From: Elusimicrobiota bacterium
GTDB taxonomy: Bacteria; Elusimicrobiota; UBA8919
Assembly (NCBI GenBank): GCA_003452965.1
Contig: DMMW01000026.1
Location: 19,322-37,682, forward strand
Direction: 5' to 3'
DNA: 18,361 nucleotides
Each line of letters begins with the position of its first letter. Within the stretch, counting starts at the first letter, position 1. Shown here piece by piece: positions 1 through 5,049 of this stretch. The translations under genes were made by a program, and so were the position numbers. The notes beneath the pieces are model-generated. The model was not told where the DNA came from. It saw only the letters and a list, made by a program, of their open reading frames with translations, and made no database searches.

Positions 1-11
1 GTTTTTGTTTA

Positions 12-947
12 ATGAATAAAAAAATTCTTATTGTTGATGATGATAAATCTACTATTGAATATTTAGAATTCTTATTTAGTAATACTTACGGGTATGAAGT
101 AAGAACAGCTTTTTCAGGCGACGAAGCGCTAAAGAGCATAGAATCGGAAATACCGGACCTCGTTTTCCTTGATTTAATGATGCCTAAACTATCAGGCTAC
201 GAGGTCTGTTGCAAAATAAGAGCAAATCCCAGAACAATAAACCTACCAATAATCCTTTATACATCTACAACTTTAGGTTCTGATGAAATAACAAAAGGTA
301 TAGAAATCGGCGCTGATGAGTTTCTAATCAAACCTTTCAACATTACAGAACTTCAAGTGAAATTGCAGCGTCTACTTGCAAGACACAGCGAAGAATTAGG
401 ATATAATCCATTAACTAAATTACCGGGAAATACATATATAGAAAAAGAACTAACTAATAGATTAGACAGAGAAGGGGAATTCGCGTTTTGTTATCTTGAT
501 ATAGATAATTTTCGGGTTTATAATAATTTTTATGGATATCAAAAAGGTGATGAGGTAATATTATTTACGGCAAATACAATAAAAATAGCAATAAGTGAAA
601 TGGGTAATTCTGCTGATTTCATCGGGCACATCGGAGGAGATGACTTCATATTTATAACCTCAATTGACAAAGCAGATAGAATTTGCGAGTATATAATTGA
701 TAGATTTGATAAAATAATACTTAAACATTATGATGAAGTTGATTCCGGTAAAGGTTTCATGCTTGTGCGGGATAAAGATGATAAACTGAAAGAATATCCG
801 ATGATGACGGTTTCAATCGGCATATTAACAAATACAATAGAAGAATTTATGCAGCTTCCTATAATAATAGAAAAATTAACAGATTTAAAAATAAAAGCCA
901 GAAAAGATCCTGAAAGAAAAAAAGGCAGTTATATAGCAAAACTATAA
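12..947 (+). CDS. Response regulator with REC domain and degenerate GGDEF domain
   Basis: Cytoplasmic two-component output protein of 311 aa. The receiver domain covers about residues 3-122, with the acidic pocket D9-D11, phosphoacceptor D54 (in LDLMMP), T84 and K107 (in IKPF). A GGDEF-type domain follows (about 130-311), starting with the family's typical NPLTKLPGN stretch and the metal-site region YLDIDNF (D163). Its signature reads GGDDF (208-212) instead of GGDEF, and the C-terminal ADxALYxAKxxGRN region is hardly recognisable, so cyclase activity is doubtful; it may bind GTP or act only as a sensor or effector. The ATG start is the usual distance from the IVDDD motif. No ribosome binding site is visible, and the frame is open up to the window edge, so a slightly earlier start cannot be excluded. 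No partner kinase is in view. A PilZ protein at 7613 could belong to the same c-di-GMP network, which is inference. Confidence 0.9.
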   Translation: MNKKILIVDDDKSTIEYLEFLFSNTYGYEVRTAFSGDEALKSIESEIPDLVFLDLMMPKLSGYEVCCKIRANPRTINLPIILYTSTTLGSDEITKGIEIGADEFLIKPFNITELQVKLQRLLARHSEELGYNPLTKLPGNTYIEKELTNRLDREGEFAFCYLDIDNFRVYNNFYGYQKGDEVILFTANTIKIAISEMGNSADFIGHIGGDDFIFITSIDKADRICEYIIDRFDKIILKHYDEVDSGKGFMLVRDKDDKLKEYPMMTVSIGILTNTIEEFMQLPIIIEKLTDLKIKARKDPERKKGSYIAKL

Positions 948-952
948 ACAGA

Positions 953-1037
953 GGCAAGTTAAAAGTTTCCGCTACTAAGTCGTTAGCGGATCCGCCGAAG
1001 CATTAATGGCGGAAAAAGTAGAAAGTTAAAATTAAAA
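953..1037 (+). repeat. AT-rich repeat fragment interrupted by a GC-rich double hairpin
   Basis: The segment starts with GGCAAGTTAAAAG (953-965) and ends with AAAGTTAAAATTAAAA (1022-1037). These words recur in the 110-nt AT-rich repeat at 15446-15554 and 16049-16158. Between them lies a 46-nt insert of two adjacent hairpins: TCCGCTA (968-974) with TAGCGGA (984-990), and TCCGCC (991-996) with GGCGGA (1008-1013). No T-tract follows on either strand, so it is not a standard intrinsic terminator. Confidence 0.7.
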
Positions 1038-1051
1038 TCAGGTTTTCACCC

Positions 1052-1072
1052 AACTTTCTTCGAAGTAAAGTT
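1052..1072 (+). promoter_or_regulatory. Inverted repeat just upstream of the acetyltransferase start
   Basis: AACTTT and AAAGTT flank the perfect palindrome CTTCGAAG, with a one-base offset on the right side. It lies 11 nt before the ATG at 1084, where a ribosome binding site would be expected, and no good Shine-Dalgarno sequence is visible there. It could be an operator or an RNA hairpin affecting translation, or merely another short palindromic repeat. Function unknown. Confidence 0.3.
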
Positions 1073-1083
1073 AATAAACATGA

Positions 1084-1608
1084 ATGCAAAAATGCGATAA
1101 TATTGAATTTATTAAAGTTACCGATGAAACTTCCATTGACATAGTAGAACAACTTGCAAAAGAAATATGGGGTGAACACTATCCCGCTATTATCGGAGAT
1201 AAGCAAGTTGATTACATGCTCAAAAAATACCAATCTAAAAAAGCCATATCTAAACAAATCAAAAAAGGGTTTGAATATTATTTAATCAAACATAATAATA
1301 AGAACTTAGGTTATTTTAGTATTTTTCCAGAAAAGAAAAAAAATGAATTATTCTTAAGTAAAATATATTTAAAATTAGATAAACGAAAGAAAGGATACGG
1401 CAAAAAAATAATAGGATATATTATAAACATAGCGAAACAAATAGAACTAAACAAAATATCTCTTACTGTTAATAAAAATAATATAACCGCAATTAAAGCG
1501 TATAAGAAACTAGGATTCAAAAATGTCGGTTCTACAATCAAAAATATAGGTAACGGTTTTGTAATGGACGATTACAAAATGGAAATGAATCTCCCTGCAT
1601 CAATCTGA
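1084..1608 (+). CDS. GNAT-family N-acetyltransferase
   Basis: A 174-aa protein with the GNAT fold, which transfers an acetyl group from acetyl-CoA to an amine. The acetyl-CoA pyrophosphate-binding motif R-x-x-G-x-G/A is present as R101-K-K-G104-Y-G106, after a beta-strand rich in hydrophobic residues (LFLSKIYL). The second signature, N-N-x-x-A-I-x-A-Y-x-K-L-G-F, is present near residues 135-150 (ITAIKAYKKLGF). The substrate cannot be read from sequence: it could be a small molecule, a peptide N-terminus or a polyamine. ATG 1084 is the first possible start because an in-frame TGA lies directly before it. No convincing ribosome binding site is visible. It stands alone, between a repeat-filled spacer and a separate promoter at 1713. 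Confidence 0.85.
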   Translation: MQKCDNIEFIKVTDETSIDIVEQLAKEIWGEHYPAIIGDKQVDYMLKKYQSKKAISKQIKKGFEYYLIKHNNKNLGYFSIFPEKKKNELFLSKIYLKLDKRKKGYGKKIIGYIINIAKQIELNKISLTVNKNNITAIKAYKKLGFKNVGSTIKNIGNGFVMDDYKMEMNLPASI

Positions 1609-1712
1609 ATGGAAAGTATTAAATAGCCCATCCAAATTCTATTCTGCAAATTGAAAACATTCAACATTTCTTCACATATCATTTCTCAGCTTAAAAAAAC
1701 ATCAAAAATGAA

Positions 1713-1741
1713 TTGAATTCAGACAAAAAAAAGAATATAAT
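1713..1741 (+). promoter_or_regulatory. Sigma-70-type promoter for the zinc-ribbon membrane protein
   Basis: TTGAAT (1713-1718) and a perfect TATAAT (1736-1741) are separated by the optimal 17 nt. Transcription would begin near 1748, giving a leader of about 30 nt before the ATG at 1778. A strong Shine-Dalgarno sequence (AAAGGGGGA, 1763-1771) follows. Confidence 0.7.
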
Positions 1742-1777
1742 AATAAGATAATCGTTGTACCTAAAGGGGGAATAATT

Positions 1778-2146
1778 ATGCTTAACATGAAAAGATTCAT
1801 ATTATATTTATTTCGTTGGCAATTAAGTACTCCTATTTTATGGTTAGTAGTCAAAAAATTAGGAGTAGGTGTATGGCCTACTATTATAGCCAACTTAATA
1901 GGAGGATCAATATTTTTCTGGGTAGATAAATTCATATTTACTTCTAAGGCAGTTGAAATGTGGCATTTTAAAGAAAAAGGTATTTGTGATAATTGCGGTA
2001 AAGAAACAAGTCTTTGGAGATTAGTATTAGCTCCAGGTTATGATAAAAGAGATTCCGAACCCAAATATTTCTGCACAGAATGCTCCAAGAAGAGAACAGA
2101 CGAATTAAGAAACAGCGGTATAAAAATAAGAGGTAAAAGCAAGTAG
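1778..2146 (+). CDS. Small membrane protein with C-terminal zinc ribbon (GtrA-like N-terminal half)
   Basis: A 122-aa protein. Residues 5-25 and 30-54 form two hydrophobic segments. The second, with ANLIGGSIFFWVDKFIF, resembles the last part of GtrA-family membrane proteins, though only half of a GtrA fold would be present. The C-terminal soluble part holds two CxxC pairs (C70/C73 and C99/C102), a classical four-cysteine zinc-ribbon spacing, and ends in a basic tail. The start is well supported by a GGGGG-type ribosome binding site 6 nt upstream and a near-consensus promoter. A later ATG at 1787 is less well placed. Function is unknown. A membrane-tethered zinc ribbon suggests binding of a nucleic acid or partner protein on the cytoplasmic face, which is inference only. 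Confidence 0.8.
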   Translation: MLNMKRFILYLFRWQLSTPILWLVVKKLGVGVWPTIIANLIGGSIFFWVDKFIFTSKAVEMWHFKEKGICDNCGKETSLWRLVLAPGYDKRDSEPKYFCTECSKKRTDELRNSGIKIRGKSK

Positions 2147-2179
2147 AGGGTAGCGGGAACGGAGTCAGGTAATAAGGTA

Positions 2180-2503
2180 TTGATAAAATTAAGAAAACCG
2201 ATTAAAAGAAAAGACAATTTCTTTGTTTACATCATTCAATGTAAAGATGGAACTTATTATACAGGATATACTAACAACCTTCATCGCAGACTTGAGCAGC
2301 ATAATAGCGGTAAGGGTGGCGCGAAATATACAAAATGGAAAGGATTTGAAAAACTGGTTTATAAGAAAAAACACAAGTATTTCAAAAATGCATTGAATGA
2401 AGAAAGAAAAATAAAGCAACTGCGAAGGAAACAGAAAATAGACCTAATTAAGGTATTTGCAAGAACTAAAAGAAAATACCAATCTCCTGAAAATGGAAAG
2501 TAA
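2180..2503 (+). CDS. GIY-YIG nuclease superfamily protein (UPF0213/YhbQ-like)
   Basis: A single-domain GIY-YIG protein of 107 aa. The motif pair appears as V-Y-I (16-18) and Y-T-G-Y (27-30), followed by LHRRLEQHN (R36/R37 region), and a conserved glutamate lies in LNEERKIKQ, the layout of the UPF0213 family. Stand-alone members are probably DNA-processing nucleases, but the cellular role of the family is poorly defined. The only plausible start is the TTG at 2180: a stop lies in frame at 2144-2146, directly upstream, and no ATG or GTG occurs in between. Ribosome binding is weak (AGGT at 2167-2170). The basic C-terminal extension of about 25 residues (KVFARTKRKYQ and on) is somewhat longer than the minimal domain. 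Confidence 0.85.
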   Translation: MIKLRKPIKRKDNFFVYIIQCKDGTYYTGYTNNLHRRLEQHNSGKGGAKYTKWKGFEKLVYKKKHKYFKNALNEERKIKQLRRKQKIDLIKVFARTKRKYQSPENGK

Positions 2504-2549
2504 TAGCCGTGCCATTCCGCCACAAGTCATTTTAGGGATAATTATAGAA

Positions 2550-3779
2550 ATGTTAAAAAAAATAATAAAATGTTCTGTAATTATATTATTATTTATTCAC
2601 GATAATTCATATGGCAATAGACCCATTAGAAGTATTAGATATCCCTCTTATTCATCTAATAATAATTATTTTATAAATTTTAAACCTAATAGTGATTTTG
2701 GAGAAGATGGCTGCGGGCAAGCGTTTTCTGTTCAAAATCAAAAAGAAATATTATGGTCAGTAAATTGGTATGCCCGGGAAGTGGTGCTTTTAAATGATGG
2801 GAATAAACTGATTAGATTGGACCCTTGGAGAAATTATTCTGATGATTTATCGGATTTTGCAATTGCTTTTTATTTTAAAGGAAAGGAGTTGTCATCATAT
2901 TTAGTAAAAGATTTAGTTAAAAAAAAGAAATATATTTCTCGTATTGGTTTGGATTATTCTTGGCACGCAGCAACATCAAGTGTTAAAACCGGGTTGTCTC
3001 AAGATGAAAACGAATATACACTAGTTACAGCAGATAAAAATGTTTATGTGTTTGACACAAATAATGGAAAGATAAAACATAAATTTAAAGATACCAAGGC
3101 AAGAACAAGCAGAGAATTAAATATTGAATACGTACAGAACATAAAAGATTTAGGAGAAAAATTATATAATTCATCTGACAAGTTAAAGGTATATAAAAAA
3201 ACTTTTAATTTGAAAAATACCAGTGCATATTATCGGACAGTCCAACATGAGTATATCGAAGCAGGACCTTGGAACGGGAAATGGGATGGTATATTTTCTC
3301 TAAAAAAGAAAATCAAAAAACAATTTAATTATAATATAAAAATAATATGCCGTTTTGAAATTGACAAAAATTATAAAGTAATAACAAATATTACTCCTGA
3401 TAAGATACTTAATGCAATCAAACAAATCAATAACAACAATTTAATAAGAACTTTAATGCAAAATAATAAAATTAATAATATTTTATTAAACATAGGCGGC
3501 AATAATCTGCACTGGCAAACAAGAATGGCAAAAGCATACAAAAATATTACTGATAAAAATAATATTATGTTAGTTCCTTTAGATGAATGGATAGAATTTT
3601 CTTTTGAAGATGAAAATGGATGGACAAGTGCTACTTTTTTTTATCCAATTAACAGCGATATTTTGTTTTTGAATGAATGGCATGGTTCCCAATCTTTTTA
3701 CCCTAATTACCTTTTTAGAGATAATAATAATTCATGTATAATTATTAATAAAAATGGCAAAATAATTGAATTGAAATAA
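2550..3779 (+). CDS. Predicted secreted protein of unknown function
   Basis: Not recognised. From the ATG at 2550 the protein is 409 aa. It starts with a basic n-region (MLKKIIK), a hydrophobic stretch (CSVIILLFI) and a likely cleavage after SYG near residue 22, i.e. an export signal. This start is preferred over the longer frame from 2457, which overlaps the upstream gene, because it yields the signal peptide and is preceded by AGGGAT (2534-2539). Roughly residues 55-170 have alternating strands with segments such as ILWSVNWYAREVVLLNDG and NVYVFDTNNGKI, reminiscent of beta-propeller blades. The rest is rich in Asn, Lys and Ile, with no cysteine pair or catalytic motif that I can name. It ends 11 nt before miaB. 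Its composition is more AT-rich and Asn-rich than the neighbours, which may point to transfer or relaxed constraint. Confidence 0.7.
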   Translation: MLKKIIKCSVIILLFIHDNSYGNRPIRSIRYPSYSSNNNYFINFKPNSDFGEDGCGQAFSVQNQKEILWSVNWYAREVVLLNDGNKLIRLDPWRNYSDDLSDFAIAFYFKGKELSSYLVKDLVKKKKYISRIGLDYSWHAATSSVKTGLSQDENEYTLVTADKNVYVFDTNNGKIKHKFKDTKARTSRELNIEYVQNIKDLGEKLYNSSDKLKVYKKTFNLKNTSAYYRTVQHEYIEAGPWNGKWDGIFSLKKKIKKQFNYNIKIICRFEIDKNYKVITNITPDKILNAIKQINNNNLIRTLMQNNKINNILLNIGGNNLHWQTRMAKAYKNITDKNNIMLVPLDEWIEFSFEDENGWTSATFFYPINSDILFLNEWHGSQSFYPNYLFRDNNNSCIIINKNGKIIELK

Positions 3780-3790
3780 GGAACTCCAAT

Positions 3791-4918
3791 ATGTCTAAAA
3801 CTTTTTTTATTCGCACGATGGGGTGTCAGATGAATGTGGCGGATTCGGATTTGGTTGCACAACAACTAATTGAAAGAGGATTTTTGTTAACTGAAAATGT
3901 AAATGAAGCCGATATTATTATCGTTAATACCTGTACAGTCAGGCAACATGCAGAAGCACGTGCCTTAAGTTATATAGGCGATTTAAAAAAGCTAATATTA
4001 TCCGCCACTTCCGCCACTGAAACTTTGGCGGACAGGGAATCGTCGGCGGATCCGCATAAACCAAAATCGCGAAAAATTATTGTTATGGGGTGTGTTGCAT
4101 CGCGATTGAAGGATGAACTCAAGAAAAAATTTCCTTTTATTGATGATGTTATTCCTGCTAACGAAATAGAAAAAGTATCGGAAGTTTTAGAAAAGCACTA
4201 CGATTGTTTAACCTCAAATTTATCAAATAAAACATTTTCAGAATTTGTAACAATAACTCGCGGATGTTCTAATTTCTGTTCGTATTGCATAGTCCCTTAT
4301 GTCCGTGGTCCTGAAGAATCAAGACCGGTTATCAAGATACTATTGGATATTGAAAAACTTACTAATTCAGGAAAACATGAGATTACCCTGCTTGGACAAA
4401 ATGTAAATAGTTATAATTCAAATGGTACGGATTTTGCCGATTTAATTTTAAAAATCAACGATATTTCGGAAATAAATAAATTAGGTTTTATGACAAGCCA
4501 TCCTAAAGATATGTCCGATAAGATTATTGATGCTATTGCAAGTTGCGAAAAAATTCCGCACCAGATACATCTTCCTTTACAGTCGGGCTCGGATAAGATT
4601 TTAAAACTTATGAATAGACACTATACAAAAGAGAAATATTTAACTATAATAGGTAAGCTGAAAAAGAAGATTCCCGATGTTAAATTTACAACTGATATCA
4701 TCGTAGGATTTCCAGATGAAACTGAAAAAGATTTTAATGATACATTAGAAATTGTAAAAGAAGTGAATTTTGCTTCTGCTTTTACGTTCAAGTATTCGCC
4801 CAGAGAAAATACAAAAGCGTTTTTTATGAAAGATGATGTGCCAATGAGTATTAAAAAGGAACGACTTGCTAGACTCAACGCCCTTTTAAAAATAGAAAGC
4901 AAGAAGGACGTGCGATAG
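3791..4918 (+). CDS. miaB: tRNA-2-methylthio-N6-dimethylallyladenosine synthase MiaB, with palindromic insert and no TRAM domain
   Basis: Radical-SAM methylthiotransferase that turns i6A37 into ms2i6A37 on tRNAs reading U-initial codons. The N-terminal UPF0004 domain carries the auxiliary cluster cysteines C12 (MGCQMN), C48 (NTCTV) and C101 (MGCVAS). The radical SAM core has C159-x3-C163-x2-C166. LPLQSGSDK and VGFPDETE are further family motifs. Two oddities. First, C48 and C101 are 53 apart; in Thermotoga maritima MiaB, from memory, the spacing is about 33. The excess is the 18 residues S71-P88, encoded by a palindromic repeat. Second, the protein stops at 375 aa just after RLARLNALLK, where the TRAM domain should begin (family length about 440). 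The stop codon lies inside an octamer repeat. MiaA, the enzyme for the preceding step, is at 9792. MtaB/RimO-type relatives are less likely given the N-terminal motifs and the miaA context. Confidence 0.9.
   Translation: MSKTFFIRTMGCQMNVADSDLVAQQLIERGFLLTENVNEADIIIVNTCTVRQHAEARALSYIGDLKKLILSATSATETLADRESSADPHKPKSRKIIVMGCVASRLKDELKKKFPFIDDVIPANEIEKVSEVLEKHYDCLTSNLSNKTFSEFVTITRGCSNFCSYCIVPYVRGPEESRPVIKILLDIEKLTNSGKHEITLLGQNVNSYNSNGTDFADLILKINDISEINKLGFMTSHPKDMSDKIIDAIASCEKIPHQIHLPLQSGSDKILKLMNRHYTKEKYLTIIGKLKKKIPDVKFTTDIIVGFPDETEKDFNDTLEIVKEVNFASAFTFKYSPRENTKAFFMKDDVPMSIKKERLARLNALLKIESKKDVR
4001..4054 (-). repeat. 54-nt palindromic element inserted in frame in miaB
   Basis: Nested inverted repeats: an outer pair TCCGCC (4001-4006) with GGCGGA (4045-4050) and an inner pair TCCGCC (4010-4015) with GGCGGA (4027-4032). 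It is the reverse complement of the element at 15572-15625 in the tRNA-Pro copy, with 44 of 50 aligned positions identical and the last four differing. It is GC-rich in an AT-rich gene. Its length, a multiple of three, keeps the miaB frame and adds residues 71-88. This parallels the in-frame palindromic elements known from Rickettsia (RPEs), without evidence of common origin. Confidence 0.85.
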
Positions 4919-5049
4919 CGGGATTGTGCGATTGAATATGTCGAAATTTCTATCCTATCCCACTAACGCACTCCGCCGGCTGGCGGAGGCGGACGCACAA
5001 TAGCACGATTTAATAAAACTTTTAACTTTTAATTTTAACCTGATTTTCT
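4910..5049 (+). repeat. Composite of octamer arrays, palindromes and AT-rich repeat between miaB and mutS
   Basis: Three period-8 units, GTGCGATA, GCGGGATT and GTGCGATT, fill 4910-4933 and supply the miaB stop codon. GTGCGATAGCGGGAT (4910-4924) can pair with ATCCCACTAACGCAC (4957-4971), 13 of 15 bases matching. A GC-rich hairpin, TCCGCC-GGCT-GGCGGA, occupies 4972-4987. Two further octamers, GCACAATA and GCACGATT, lie at 4995-5010. The last part (5016-5037) is the inverted AT-rich repeat motif (ACTTTTAACTTTTAATTTTA). No coding sequence or remnant of the MiaB TRAM domain is readable here. Confidence 0.75.

Noticed and set aside
953..1020. Intrinsic terminator after the response regulator gene
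   Set aside because: Two hairpins are present, but neither is followed by a T-run on either strand, and the same palindromes occur inside genes, so they are dispersed repeats.
2457..2549. Longer N-terminus for the secreted protein (start at 2457)
   Set aside because: It overlaps the GIY-YIG gene, buries the signal peptide, and has no ribosome binding site; ATG 2550 is better supported.
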